Source: Actinopolymorpha sp. NPDC004070 | GTDB taxonomy: Bacteria; Actinomycetota; Actinomycetes; Propionibacteriales; Actinopolymorphaceae | DNA length: 64,000 bases | Direction: 5' to 3' | Assembly (NCBI RefSeq): GCF_040610475.1 | Contig: NZ_JBEXMJ010000015.1 | Coordinates: 62,001-126,000, forward strand | Shown here: positions 7,090 to 16,220 of the stretch, piece after piece | Numbering within the stretch: position 1 is the stretch's first letter | Layout of the letters: the number at the start of each line of letters is the position of its first letter | The notes under the pieces: generated by a model | What the model saw: the letters and a program-made list of their open reading frames with translations, nothing else | Told to the model about the DNA's origin: nothing | Databases searched by the model: none | Program-made: the position numbers and the translations under genes

Positions 7090-9641
7090 CCGGCCCGGTG
7101 GCTGGCCCGGGCGCGAGGCCGGTGACGAGGCCGCCGGCAAGCCCGGTGAGGACCACGGTGGTCTCCGGTGCGCTCGGCGCGCTGAGGGCCGCCGCGGGCC
7201 AACTCGTCGAGACGGTGCGCACGTCGATCCGGGTCGGCGACGACGGCACCTCCGTGCCCGCGGGCGCTCGCGCCCCGGTCGACGCGCGGCTGGTGCCGGT
7301 CGCGCTGGCCGGTTGGCTGTGCACGGTCCTGATCCCCGTCGTCCCGCTCGTCCCCGCCGCCGGTGGCGCGGTCGCCGCGGCACTGGCGGGAGTGGTCCTG
7401 GTCGGCCGCCGGAGCCGACCGGGTGAAGTGCTCGGACGATCCGCGGGTCTGGCCTGTCTGGGCGCCGCAGTCCTGACCTCGGTCACCCTGCTGCACGTCT
7501 CGGCGGCGAGGAGTGGGCCGGTCCCCGGGCTGGCCGCGAACGCCTCGGTCGCCACGACCGAGCTTCGGGTGCGCACCGATCCACGGGTGCGCTCGTCTCC
7601 CGGCCACCGTTCGACCTACGTCGTGCTGGAGGCCGACGTCCTCCGGCTCACCCGCCACGGCGTGACGACCGCCGTGCGGACACCGGTCGTGGTCACCGGT
7701 CCGGCGACGTGGTCGAGGGTCGAGGTCGGCCAGCGCGTACGAGCCGTCACCCGCTTCGCCCCGACCGACCGGGGTGAGCGCGCGGCGGCCGTCCTCGCTG
7801 CCCGATCGCCTCCGGCCCTGCTCGAGCGGGCGGGGTCCCTCGACCAGGCGGCGAGCCGGTTGCGGGCAGGGCTTCGTGCTGCCGTGGCCGGGCTTCCACC
7901 GAACGAACGCGGCCTCGTGCCCGCTCTGGTGGTGGGCGACGTTTCCCGCATGCCCGAGCAACTGGAGGAGGACTTCCGCACGGCGGGTCTGTCCCACCTG
8001 ACCGCGGTTTCGGGTACGAACCTCACTATTCTGCTGGCGTTCGTGCTCGGGGCGGCCAGATGGGCTGGCGTGCGCTCGTGGGGACTGCCACTGGTCGGCG
8101 CCGGCTGCGCGGTGGGCTTCGTGGTGCTCGCCCGCCCCGAACCCAGCGTGCTGAGAGCCGCTGCGATGGGGGTGGTCGGCCTCGCCGGGCTGGCAGTCGG
8201 ATCCCGTCGCCACGGTGTGCCGGCCGTGGCCTGTGCCGTTCTGATGCTGCTCCTGGTCGACCCGTGGCTGGGCCGTACGTACGGCTTCGCCCTGTCGGTC
8301 CTCGCCACCGCCGGCATCGTCGTCCTCGGCCCGCCGTTCTCGGATGCACTCGCCCGCTGGCTGCCCCGCTTCGCCGCGACCGCGATCGGAGTCCCACTGG
8401 CGGCCCAACTCGCCTGTACGCCGGTGGTGGCGGTGCTCTCCGCGTCCGTCAGCGCGGTCGCCGTCGTCGCCAACATGCTGGTAGCCCCGGCCGTCACACC
8501 GGCAACCGTCCTGGGCATCGCGGCGACCCTGGTGTCGCCGGTCAGTGTGAGCGTCGCCGGCGTGCCGGGCCACCTGGCCGGTTACGCCGCGCGGTGGATC
8601 GTGGAGATCGGCACCCGGGCGGCACGCCTGCCCGGCGCGAGCCTCACCTGGCCGTCGTCCGCGCTCGGCGTCGGAGTCCTCACCCTGCTGTGCGTGGCGG
8701 CAGTGGTCGTGACTCCCCGGTTGCTGCGCCGGCGTGGGGTGACGCTGGCGCTCGCCGGCGGGCTGGTCGCCTGGATCGTTCACCCCGTCCAGGTGCCAGT
8801 GTCGTTGGGGCCGCTGACAGGCTGGCCGCCGGCGAGCTGGGTGCTGGTGGCCTGCGACGTGGGGCAGGGAGACGCGCTGGTGCTCCGCGCCGGGCCCCGG
8901 TCGGCCGTCGTGGTCGACACCGGTCCCGATCCCGTCGCGGTCGACCGATGCCTCACCGATCTCGGCGTGCGGCAGGTGCCGTACGTCCTGCTCACCCATT
9001 TCCACGCCGACCACACGACCGGGCTGCCCGGCGTGGCACGGGGACGAGTGGTCGGCGAGGTCGGCATCCGTCCCGGAGCCGCCACCGGTGCCGACGCCCG
9101 GCGCGTCCGCGACTGGGCCGGCTCCGCGGGGGTTCCGGCCACCGCCGTCGCTGTCGGTGAGGAACGCCGGGCAGGAGCGCTGACCTGGAAGGTGCTGGGA
9201 CCGGCCGGTCGGCTGGCCGACCCCGAGAACCGCGCCGCCGACGCCGACTCGGGGGACTCCGAGGAGGGTGCGGCGGAGAACGACTCCAGTGTCGTGATCC
9301 TGGCGCGCGTCCAGGGGATCAGCGTGCTGATGACCGGTGACGTCGAGCCGTCGGGCCAGCGACGGTTGCTGTCGTCCGGCGCCGACCTGCACGCGACGGT
9401 GCTGAAGGTTCCCCATCACGGATCCCGCTACCAGGACCCGGACTTCCTCCGGGCGGTCGGCGCCCGGATCGCGGTGATCAGCGTCGGAGCGGACAACGAC
9501 TACGGCCATCCGGCGCCGTCGACGCTCGCGGCTCTGGCCGGCACCGGTGCGAGAGTCGCCCGCACGGACCAGAGCGGTGCGGTGGCCGTGGTGAAGGACG
9601 GCGCGGGACTCGGCGTGGTTGCCCGATCTCAGCCGAGGTGA
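7086..9641 (+). CDS. comEC: ComEC/Rec2 family DNA uptake channel with metallo-beta-lactamase domain
   Basis: 851 residues. N-terminal membrane segments and an OB-like soluble part lead to the competence domain (VPALVVGDVSRMP ... GLSHLTAVSGTNLTILLAF) with many transmembrane helices up to about residue 570. A C-terminal metallo-beta-lactamase domain follows (CDVGQGDALVL, THFHADHTTGL, VPHHGSRYQD). In transformable bacteria ComEC forms the inner-membrane channel for single-stranded DNA; the MBL domain may degrade the other strand. The GTG start overlaps comEA by 4 bases. The last codons lie in copy 1 of a degenerate 24-bp repeat that continues downstream. Confidence 0.94.
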   Translation: MTGPVAGPGARPVTRPPASPVRTTVVSGALGALRAAAGQLVETVRTSIRVGDDGTSVPAGARAPVDARLVPVALAGWLCTVLIPVVPLVPAAGGAVAAALAGVVLVGRRSRPGEVLGRSAGLACLGAAVLTSVTLLHVSAARSGPVPGLAANASVATTELRVRTDPRVRSSPGHRSTYVVLEADVLRLTRHGVTTAVRTPVVVTGPATWSRVEVGQRVRAVTRFAPTDRGERAAAVLAARSPPALLERAGSLDQAASRLRAGLRAAVAGLPPNERGLVPALVVGDVSRMPEQLEEDFRTAGLSHLTAVSGTNLTILLAFVLGAARWAGVRSWGLPLVGAGCAVGFVVLARPEPSVLRAAAMGVVGLAGLAVGSRRHGVPAVACAVLMLLLVDPWLGRTYGFALSVLATAGIVVLGPPFSDALARWLPRFAATAIGVPLAAQLACTPVVAVLSASVSAVAVVANMLVAPAVTPATVLGIAATLVSPVSVSVAGVPGHLAGYAARWIVEIGTRAARLPGASLTWPSSALGVGVLTLLCVAAVVVTPRLLRRRGVTLALAGGLVAWIVHPVQVPVSLGPLTGWPPASWVLVACDVGQGDALVLRAGPRSAVVVDTGPDPVAVDRCLTDLGVRQVPYVLLTHFHADHTTGLPGVARGRVVGEVGIRPGAATGADARRVRDWAGSAGVPATAVAVGEERRAGALTWKVLGPAGRLADPENRAADADSGDSEEGAAENDSSVVILARVQGISVLMTGDVEPSGQRRLLSSGADLHATVLKVPHHGSRYQDPDFLRAVGARIAVISVGADNDYGHPAPSTLAALAGTGARVARTDQSGAVAVVKDGAGLGVVARSQPR

Positions 9642-9766
9642 GGGGCCCGATCTCCGTCGAGATGAGGGGCCGCCCTACGTCGAGATGCGGGCCCCGTATC
9701 CACCGAGGTGCGAGGCCCCGTCCTCCGTCGAGCTGTGGGGTCCGGTCTCCGCCGCGATGTGGGAGC
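9623..9766. repeat. Degenerate tandem repeat of about 24 bp, six copies
   Basis: Copies at 9623-9646, 9647-9670, 9671-9692, 9693-9716, 9717-9741 and 9742-9766 share the pattern CCGATCTCCGTCGAGATGAG followed by GGGC. The first overlaps the 3' end of comEC; the rest fill the gap before holA. Confidence 0.8.
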
Positions 9767-9808
9767 GGGGCAGGTCGACTGTCGGCGCCTCGTGGGATGC
9801 TGTGGCCG

Positions 9809-10813
9809 ATGCCCAAGAAGTCCACCCAGGCGGCCCCCGGCGACGGCGTCCTCGGGACGGTCACCCTCGTCCTGGGGCCCGAGGAGTTGCTGGCCGAGCG
9901 CGCGGTCGCCGGCACGGTGCGAGCGGTCCGCGCTGCCGACACCGACGCGGACGTGACCGATCTGGAGGCGTCCAACCTCACCGCCGGCGGCCTGGCGGAG
10001 TTGACCAGCCCGTCGCTGTTCGCCTCCGCCCGAGCCGTCGTCGTACGCAACCTCGACGGCCTCCCCGCCGACTCTGTGGACGCCCTGGTCGGCTACGCGC
10101 GCTCACCCCAGCCGGATGTCGCGGCGGTGCTCGTGCATCGCGGCGGGCAGAAGGGGCGCGGTGTGGTCGACAAGCTCCGCAAGGCTGGTGTCCGGGTGGT
10201 CGCCTGCGAATCACCGCGCAGTTCGGAACTGCCCGCGTTCGTCGCTCGCGAGGTGCGCTCGGCCGGGGGGCGGATCGAGCAGGAAGCCGCGCAGTTCCTG
10301 GTCGAGGCCGTCGGCCGGGACCTTCGTTCGCTGGCCGCGGCGACCTCCCAGCTGGTCTCCGACACCGACGGCCAGTCGATCACCGAGAGCGCTGTCCGGC
10401 GTTACTTCGCCGGCCGGGCAGAGGTGACCAGCTTCGCGGTCGCCGACGCCGCGATCGCCGGCCGCACCTCCTACGCACTCGAGCAGTTGCGCTGGGCGCT
10501 TCGGTCCGGGGTCGCACCCGTGCTGGTGACGTCGGCTCTGGCCTCGGGAGTTCGCGGTCTGGCCAAGCTGTCCGGCGCGCGCCCCGGCCTGGGGGAGGCC
10601 GAACTCGCTCGCGAGATCGGCGTGCCGCCGTGGAAGGTCAGGACCCTGAAGGGTCAGTTGAAGGCCTGGACCCAGGAGGGTCTGGCCTCCGCGCTACTGG
10701 CCGTCGCCCGGGCGGACGCCGACGTCAAGGGCGGCGCGGACGACGCCGAGTACGCCCTCGAACGCGCGGTGCTGGCGGTCGCGTCGGCCCGCACCAGCGC
10801 TCACCGGCGCTGA
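9809..10813 (+). CDS. holA: DNA polymerase III subunit delta
   Basis: 334 residues, normal for HolA. The N-terminal domain has VTLVLGPEELLAERAV (the degenerate P-loop region) and SPSLFASARAVVVRNLDGLP. Middle and C-terminal parts are helical (REVRSAGGRIEQEAAQFLVEAVGRDLRSLA, given in pieces here; then AISALEQLR-like helices and IGVPPWKVR). Delta opens the beta sliding clamp as part of the clamp loader. The ATG at 9809 (MPKKSTQ) was chosen because upstream sequence in the same frame is the 24-bp repeat tract. It lies after comEC as in other actinobacteria and converges with rpsT. Confidence 0.93.
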   Translation: MPKKSTQAAPGDGVLGTVTLVLGPEELLAERAVAGTVRAVRAADTDADVTDLEASNLTAGGLAELTSPSLFASARAVVVRNLDGLPADSVDALVGYARSPQPDVAAVLVHRGGQKGRGVVDKLRKAGVRVVACESPRSSELPAFVAREVRSAGGRIEQEAAQFLVEAVGRDLRSLAAATSQLVSDTDGQSITESAVRRYFAGRAEVTSFAVADAAIAGRTSYALEQLRWALRSGVAPVLVTSALASGVRGLAKLSGARPGLGEAELAREIGVPPWKVRTLKGQLKAWTQEGLASALLAVARADADVKGGADDAEYALERAVLAVASARTSAHRR

Positions 10814-10900
10814 CACGGCAGGATCCGGCAGGCAGGTTCGGAGCGCCCCAGCGGGACGGGCGCGCCATCTGCCGCCGGGACAAACCGGACGAGGGCAGCA

Positions 10901-10934
10901 CAAAAAGCTGCCCGGCCACGAGGGCCGAGCAGCT
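10901..10934 (-). terminator. Rho-independent terminator of rpsT
   Basis: On the minus strand AGCTGCTCGGCC pairs with GGCCGGGCAGCT (12 pairs including one G-T, loop CTCGT) and is followed by TTTTTG. It begins 39 bases beyond the rpsT stop. Confidence 0.85.
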
Positions 10935-10972
10935 CTTCGAGCAGGTCCCGGGACCGCGTGCCCCGGAAAGGC

Positions 10973-11233
10973 CTAGAGGGCGGCGGACCGCTTGAAGATC
11001 GCCGACTTCTTGTTGGCAGCCTGGTTCTTGTGCAGAACGCCCTTGGAGGCGGCCCGGTCGAGCAGGCGCCCGGCCGCGCGGGCCAGGTCCTGTGCCTTGG
11101 CCGTGTCGCCGGAGTCGGCGGCCTCGCTGAAGTTGCGAATGGCCGTCCGCAGCGAGGAGCGCGTCGACTTGTTGCGAAGCCGGCGGGTCTCGTTCTGCTT
11201 GATCCGCTTGATCTGGGACTTGATGTTCGCCAC
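10973..11233 (-). CDS. rpsT: 30S ribosomal protein S20
   Basis: 86 residues starting [15 protein letters not shown], rich in Lys, Arg and Ala, with the typical [14 protein letters not shown] near the C-terminus. It binds 16S rRNA in the body of the small subunit. It is monocistronic, with its own promoter (11305-11333) and terminator (10901-10934), and is convergent with holA, the usual actinobacterial arrangement. Confidence 0.98.
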   Translation of the reverse strand: MANIKSQIKRIKQNETRRLRNKSTRSSLRTAIRNFSEAADSGDTAKAQDLARAAGRLLDRAASKGVLHKNQAANKKSAIFKRSAAL

Positions 11234-11304
11234 TGAGCTGAAGCCTCGATCGCAGGTCGTACGGGAATGGACACGCGGCGGGGTCCGCCCGCGCGCGATG
11301 AATG

Positions 11305-11333
11305 AGCCTACCAGCCGGGCGGGGACGACCCAA
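11305..11333 (-). promoter_or_regulatory. Promoter of rpsT
   Basis: On the minus strand TTGGGT (11333-11328) and TAGGCT (11310-11305) are separated by exactly 17 bases, a good housekeeping sigma promoter. It would give a 5' leader of about 65 bases. Confidence 0.6.
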
Positions 11334-11360
11334 CTGTGGGCGGATCGACCCGAACCTCGC

Positions 11361-12077
11361 CTACTCGGTCTCGGTGAGCGTGAGCGATCGTAGCCGTTCC
11401 CCGGCGAACCACGTCGCCGCCACGATCGTGACCACCAGCAGGACGACCCCGGTGCCGAGCCCGACCGCCGCCTGGATGCCGTCCCTGGTGATCAGCGTGT
11501 CGGCGACCGCGAGGGACCACTGCTGGATGCTGAGCACCTGGGCCCCGGGGACAAAACCGCCGACCAGGCTCTCCCAGATCAGCGCGTAGATGAGGCCGAA
11601 GACGACCGCGTGCCGGGTGATCACGGCCAGCATCAGGAAGAGCGCGCTGTAGGCCAGCCCGGCGACGAGGGTCCCGACGGCGAAACCGACCGCGACACCG
11701 TTGTCGAACCCGGACATGATCACCCCGGCCAGCAGGGTCGGGACGGCCGCGAAGGCGACCAGGCAACCCACCGCCACGGCGAGCTTCGTCACCACGATCG
11801 TCGGGCGCGGCAACGGTTTGGCGAGCACGTAGATGATCGAGCCGTCGTCGATCTCCGGACCGATCACGCCCGTGCCCGCGATCAGGCCGAGCAACGGCAC
11901 GATCGTCCCGAGCGCGAGGGTCTGCAGCAGGGTCGTGCCGACCTCCAGGCTGGGGCCGATCACGAGCCGCAGAAGGATCGCGAGGAGGACGAGCACCGCC
12001 GGCAAGATGAACAGGAGGAGTACGCGTCGTTTCCCGAGCAGGGTGCTGGCGGTGAGCCTGGCGATCGTGGCGTTCAT
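11361..12077 (-). CDS. ABC-2 type transporter permease
   Basis: 238 residues and nearly all hydrophobic, with about six membrane segments (for example [20 protein letters not shown] and [19 protein letters not shown]). The cytoplasmic motif [20 protein letters not shown] is typical of the ABC-2 family (IEEGT-like, then KPLPR). It pairs with the ATPase at 12160-13077 as an exporter of unknown substrate. It is the last gene of a four-gene minus-strand operon; 82 bases with a 24-bp repeat separate it from that ATPase. Ends near the rpsT promoter. Confidence 0.85.
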   Translation of the reverse strand: MNATIARLTASTLLGKRRVLLLFILPAVLVLLAILLRLVIGPSLEVGTTLLQTLALGTIVPLLGLIAGTGVIGPEIDDGSIIYVLAKPLPRPTIVVTKLAVAVGCLVAFAAVPTLLAGVIMSGFDNGVAVGFAVGTLVAGLAYSALFLMLAVITRHAVVFGLIYALIWESLVGGFVPGAQVLSIQQWSLAVADTLITRDGIQAAVGLGTGVVLLVVTIVAATWFAGERLRSLTLTETE

Positions 12078-12096
12078 CGGTCCCTCGTCCGGTCTT

Positions 12097-12140
12097 GCGT
12101 CGGGTCACTCATCGGGTCTCGCGTCGGGTCACTCATCGGG
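12097..12140. repeat. Tandem repeat, 24-bp unit, two copies
   Basis: GCGTCGGGTCACTCATCGGG occurs at 12097-12116 and again at 12121-12140, spaced by TCTC, in the gap between an ABC ATPase and its permease. Confidence 0.85.
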
Positions 12141-12159
12141 GCGCTCATGGGAACAGGCC

Positions 12160-13077
12160 TCACGCGGTGATGAGGTAGGAGAAGACGCTCTCGAGGGACT
12201 CGTCGGACGGCGAGATCTCGTAGAGCCGGACACCCGCGGCGCGGGCCACCTGCGGCACGAGCCAGGTGAAACGCGCGAAGTCGACCGCCTGCACCCGCAG
12301 GCAGCGCTCCCGGGCGTCGAGTTCGACACCGGCGGACGATCCGTCCGCGATGAGTGCCGAGGCGAGCCTTCGGTCGTCACTGGAGCGGATGACGTACTGG
12401 TGCGGCCGGTCGATCATCAGTCGCCGGATCTCCCGGAAGTCACCGGACGCGGCATGCCGCCCGGCCACCACGACCTCGATGTGGGAGGCGACCTGCTCGA
12501 CCTCCTCCAGGATGTGCGAGCTGAACAGCACCGTGCGGCCGGCCTGCCCCATCGACCGCAGCAGGTCCATCAGGTGCAGCCGCTGGCGCGGGTCCATGCC
12601 ATTGAAGGGCTCGTCCAGCAGCAGCACCGACGGCCGGTGAACCAGCGCGGTCGCCATCTTGATCCGCTGCTTCATCCCCTTGGAGTACGTTCCGACGGCG
12701 CGGTCGGCGGCCGGGACCATCTCGACGGTCTCGATCGCCTCCCGCGCGGCGGCCTCGGGATCGGCGAGACGGTGCAGCTTCGCGTTCGCGAGGACGAACT
12801 CCCACCCGGAGAGGCCGTCGTAGAGCGCCTCGCGTTCGGGCACCAGGCCGATGTGGCGGTAGGCGGCCTGGTCACGCCAGACCTTCTCCCCGTCCAGCGT
12901 GACGGTGCCCGCGGACGGTGCGAGGAAGCCACCCATCATGTGGATCAGCGTGGACTTGCCCGCGCCGTTGGGCCCGAGCAGTCCGGTGACGCCCGGTCCG
13001 ATGGTCATGTCGACGTCGTTGACCGCGACGACGTTGCCGTACCACCGGGAGACGTGGTCGAGCCGGATGACGCTCAC
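12160..13077 (-). CDS. ABC transporter ATP-binding protein
   Basis: 305 residues. Walker A LLGPNGAGKSTL (about 33-44), signature YSKGMKQRIKMATAL (a variant of LSGGQ), Walker B VLLLDEPFNGMD and H-loop LFSSHILEEVE. The C-terminal 90 residues are the divergent extension seen in ABC-2 drug/antibiotic exporters. Its start overlaps the end of the permease at 13074 by 4 bases. It is probably energiser for the permease at 11361-12077. Substrate unknown. Confidence 0.92.
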   Translation of the reverse strand: MSVIRLDHVSRWYGNVVAVNDVDMTIGPGVTGLLGPNGAGKSTLIHMMGGFLAPSAGTVTLDGEKVWRDQAAYRHIGLVPEREALYDGLSGWEFVLANAKLHRLADPEAAAREAIETVEMVPAADRAVGTYSKGMKQRIKMATALVHRPSVLLLDEPFNGMDPRQRLHLMDLLRSMGQAGRTVLFSSHILEEVEQVASHIEVVVAGRHAASGDFREIRRLMIDRPHQYVIRSSDDRRLASALIADGSSAGVELDARERCLRVQAVDFARFTWLVPQVARAAGVRLYEISPSDESLESVFSYLITA

Positions 13078-14003
13078 GAGGCCGCCACCTTCCGATAGCG
13101 AAGCATCAGCAGGCCGAACGACCCGCCGATGACGAGCACGGTCACGAGTACGTACGCCAGTGCGCCCAGCCAGCCGGTCGGCGGCGGCACCGGGCTGGCA
13201 CTGGTGGCACCGAGCGCGATCACCTGGACGCCGTCGACCAGGGTGACGGGGGAGAACAGGCCCGCGTAGCCCGCGGCGGTTCGGTGCCCCTGCTCGCCGA
13301 GGATCGCCGACATGAAGCTCGACCCGCCGTAGGCCACTGTCAGCACGGTGATGATGGCGGCCACCCCGAACCCGCGCCGGGTGGTCAGCGCCGAGATCAC
13401 GCCCGAGATCCCGGCGAGGACCAGGGAGAGGAGGGCGACCCCGGCCAGCCCGGCGAGGAGGCCCTTGGTCTGTGCGCCGAACGGGTACTTCCCGAGCAGC
13501 GCACCGGCGTAGATCACCAGCAGGGGCGCGGCCATCAGGATGAACAGCGAGGCGACCAGCGCGGCGTACTTCGCGACCACGTAGTCGATCCGGACGAGCG
13601 GCCGGGAGAAGTACAGCGTGATCGTGCGGAAGCGCAGGTCGCGGGAGAAGAGCTGGGGCGCCTGGGCGGCGGCGAAGATGGCGACGACCGCCTGGGTGTA
13701 GACGAAGTACCTCGTGTAGGGGACCGGTAGCTCGGGTGGTTTGACGGCGAACGTGACGGCGACGAGGATCGCGGCCGGCAACAGCATGACCGCACCGAGC
13801 AGGAACGGCAGGATCTTCGACCTCGCGGTGCGGCCGAGGCCGTACGTCGAACGCAGGCTCGCGACGAACAACGACCGCAGGATGTAGCCGCGGCCGAGCC
13901 GGGGGCCGCCGTAGCGGCGGTAGCCGATGTCGTGGATCACGCCGGCCGGCGCGGCGTACGCCGTGCTCTGGGGGAGCGACGTGCTCTCAGGGGGTACCGA
14001 CAC
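13074..14003 (-). CDS. ABC-2 type transporter permease
   Basis: 309 residues from the GTG at 14003, preceded by GGGAGGAG; an upstream ATG at 14057 would overlap the previous gene more deeply. The N-terminus is cytoplasmic (about 60 residues), followed by about six membrane segments (ILPFLLGAVMLLPAAILVAV; VASLFILMAAPLLVIYAGAL; YVLVTVLVIGGSFGLLML). The motif SRDLRFRTITLYFSRPLVRIDY matches the ABC-2 family's cytoplasmic loop. It overlaps the ATPase gene on both sides, so all are translationally coupled. Confidence 0.85.
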   Translation of the reverse strand: MSVPPESTSLPQSTAYAAPAGVIHDIGYRRYGGPRLGRGYILRSLFVASLRSTYGLGRTARSKILPFLLGAVMLLPAAILVAVTFAVKPPELPVPYTRYFVYTQAVVAIFAAAQAPQLFSRDLRFRTITLYFSRPLVRIDYVVAKYAALVASLFILMAAPLLVIYAGALLGKYPFGAQTKGLLAGLAGVALLSLVLAGISGVISALTTRRGFGVAAIITVLTVAYGGSSFMSAILGEQGHRTAAGYAGLFSPVTLVDGVQVIALGATSASPVPPPTGWLGALAYVLVTVLVIGGSFGLLMLRYRKVAAS

Positions 14004-14997
14004 GGTGCGCTCCTCCCTGGTCGGGGCCGGCCGGACCACCGGCGGCGGTGACAGCACCGGTCTGGTGGACCGCGCCGCCGTCCCGGAAGATCTCCTCGAT
14101 ACGGTGCCGGCGCTGCTCCATCCGGACCAGGCCGAGATCGAGTTCGGCGGCGGTGTCGCGTACCACGTCGAAGGTCTCCTCGCGGGCTATGTCGATCATC
14201 AGCAGGCGCCCGTCGGGAACCACCCGGAGCCCGTGGCCGGCGAGCGCGTGGCCGAGCCGGTCGCGGGCCGCGGTCCAGTCGGGACCGGAGTCGAACGCCG
14301 CGACCTCCACGGCCAGCACCTGCGTGGTGCGGGTGAACTCCGCGGTCGAGGAGGCGCGCAGCAGCCGCCCGCCGTCGATGATCACCACCTGGTCGCTGAT
14401 CCGCTCCAGTTCGCCGAGCAGGTGCGACGTCACCAGGACCGAGATCTCGAAGTCGGTGCCGATCCGGCGGACGAGGCCGAGCATCTCGTCCCGGCCGGCC
14501 GGGTCCAGGCCGTTCGTCGGCTCGTCGAGGAACACCAGCCGGGGGTCGTGGACCAGCGCCTGGGCAAGCTTGACCCGCTGCCGCATTCCGGTGGAGTAGC
14601 CGCCGATGGGGCGGTAGCGCTCCTCGTACAGCCCGACGTGCCGCAGCGTGTCGGCGGTGCGTTCGCGCGCGCTCGCGGCCGGCAGCCCGGACATCCGGGC
14701 CATGTGGACGACGAACTCGGTCGCCGACATGTCGGGTGGCAGGCAGTCGTGCTCGGGCATGTAGCCCACCCGGTCGCGGATCGCCGGGCCCTGCGTGGCG
14801 ACGTCGAGGTCGAGCACCGTCGCCTCGCCCGAGGTGGCCGGCTGCAGACCGAGCAGGATCTTGATCAGGGTCGACTTGCCCGCGCCGTTGGCGCCGACGA
14901 GTCCCGTCACTCCGGGACCGATGTCGACCGTCAGCTGGTCGAGCGCGGTGACGCTCGGGAACCTCTTGGTGAGGTCGTGGATCGAGATGACGGGCAC
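13987..14997 (-). CDS. ABC transporter ATP-binding protein
   Basis: 336 residues. Walker A LVGANGAGKSTLI, signature YSTGMRQRVKLAQAL, Walker B LVFLDEPTNGLD, H-loop VLVTSHLLGELE, plus a C-terminal accessory region. First gene of the four-gene exporter operon (ATPase, permease, ATPase, permease). On the minus strand TAGTTT (15010-15005) lies just before the GTG start and no Shine-Dalgarno is visible, so the transcript may be leaderless. Two parallel ATPase/permease pairs in one operon suggest either one heteromeric exporter or two related ones. Substrate unknown. Confidence 0.92.
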   Translation of the reverse strand: MPVISIHDLTKRFPSVTALDQLTVDIGPGVTGLVGANGAGKSTLIKILLGLQPATSGEATVLDLDVATQGPAIRDRVGYMPEHDCLPPDMSATEFVVHMARMSGLPAASARERTADTLRHVGLYEERYRPIGGYSTGMRQRVKLAQALVHDPRLVFLDEPTNGLDPAGRDEMLGLVRRIGTDFEISVLVTSHLLGELERISDQVVIIDGGRLLRASSTAEFTRTTQVLAVEVAAFDSGPDWTAARDRLGHALAGHGLRVVPDGRLLMIDIAREETFDVVRDTAAELDLGLVRMEQRRHRIEEIFRDGGAVHQTGAVTAAGGPAGPDQGGAHRVGTP

Positions 14998-15134
14998 GGG
15001 ACGAAAACTAGTGCTCCGGAGGCCGCGGGTAATCCGACTCGCGGACGAACATTTTCGTTCCTACCCCTACGGAAGTGCCGGAGGTCGCCACCGGGAACCC
15101 ACCCAAAGGAGGGTCAGGGGCGGACGCCGGGCCC

Positions 15135-16109
15135 TCAGCCGACCCAGCCCCGACGCAGCGCGAGCCAGGACAGCGTGGCCTGGGCGTACCACCCCTGGTG
15201 AGCGCGGAGGTACGGCGAACCGGAGACCGCCGGCTGCAGGGAGGAGTCGGTGAAGTAGCCGGCGAGACCGGCGAGTACGGCGTCCACGGCGGCCCCGTCC
15301 ACGCCCTCGCCGAGTGGGTGCGCGGCCAGCAACGCGGTCGCGTCGTACCCGTCACCGCACGCCGAGATCAGCACGGTCACGAGGTCCAGCCAGGCGGGCC
15401 CGCGGCTCGGCCAGTTCCAGTCGCAGAACCACACCCGCCCGTCGTCGCCCAGGATCACGTTGTCGTCGCGAAGGTCGCAGTGGACCACGCTGTCGCCGGC
15501 GAGGGCGTCCGGCGCGGCGTCCTCGAGCGCCGCGAGCTCGGCGACCTGGGGGTCGACCGGTGCACCTCCGGCGCCGGACGCCCGCGCGAGCCGCCCCCAG
15601 TAGCCGAAGTCCTGGGCCAGCCACTCGCGCGCCTGCGGCACCACCAGACCCTCCGGTACGGGAGTCAGCACCTCCGCGAGTCCGGTCAGTGCGGTGAGGA
15701 CGTCGGTGAGCTCGTCCGGCTTCCACGGACGCGACGGTGGCCGCCCGGGAACGTCGTCGAAGCAGAGCACCACCCAGTCGAACTCCTCCAGCGTCCACCG
15801 CAGCGCCGGCACCGGCGCCGCCGACGGGATGCGGGACGCGATCCGCGCCTCGGCGCGGTAGGAGTCGGCGATCGCCGGGGAGCGGTCGGCGGAGACCGCC
15901 TTCACGAACGCGCGCTCGGTGCCGCCACTTCCGGCGAGGACCAGCCGGGACGCGAAGCCCGGCGTGAAGCCGGACCGCTGGCTGGCGGTCGCCACGACCT
16001 CGCCGCCGAGCCGCTCGGTGATCCGGTCGCGCAGGGGTTCGGGCAGGTCGGCCCACTGGGGGCGGACCGCGGTCGCGCCGTGGGGCACCGGGCCGGCGTG
16101 CGAGGTCAT
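15135..16109 (-). CDS. APH/ChoK-like phosphotransferase
   Basis: 324 residues. Kinase-like fold with SGFTPGFASRLVL as nucleotide loop, AFVKAVSAD with the ATP Lys, the catalytic loop SVVHCDLRDDNVIL and the metal motif VWFCDWNWPSRGPAWLDLV. The substrate cannot be named. It is related only distantly to the kinase at 4947. It is separated from the ABC operon by 137 bases and faces the same way. A resistance role is possible but not supported by any neighbouring gene. Confidence 0.82.
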   Translation of the reverse strand: MTSHAGPVPHGATAVRPQWADLPEPLRDRITERLGGEVVATASQRSGFTPGFASRLVLAGSGGTERAFVKAVSADRSPAIADSYRAEARIASRIPSAAPVPALRWTLEEFDWVVLCFDDVPGRPPSRPWKPDELTDVLTALTGLAEVLTPVPEGLVVPQAREWLAQDFGYWGRLARASGAGGAPVDPQVAELAALEDAAPDALAGDSVVHCDLRDDNVILGDDGRVWFCDWNWPSRGPAWLDLVTVLISACGDGYDATALLAAHPLGEGVDGAAVDAVLAGLAGYFTDSSLQPAVSGSPYLRAHQGWYAQATLSWLALRRGWVG

Positions 16110-16220
16110 CCGCCGATCCTGACAGCCGCTGCGTACGGACGCGATCGTGGGGGCAGGCCCGCCCGGTCGGTCAAGGAAAGAGAGGCGAACTCGCTCACGG
16201 CACGGGCGAGGCGAGCGGGC

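Noticed and set aside
15046..15060. LexA (SOS) box near the ABC operon
   Set aside because: GAAC and GTTC are separated by six bases, not the four of the actinobacterial SOS box, and the neighbouring genes are not SOS-type.
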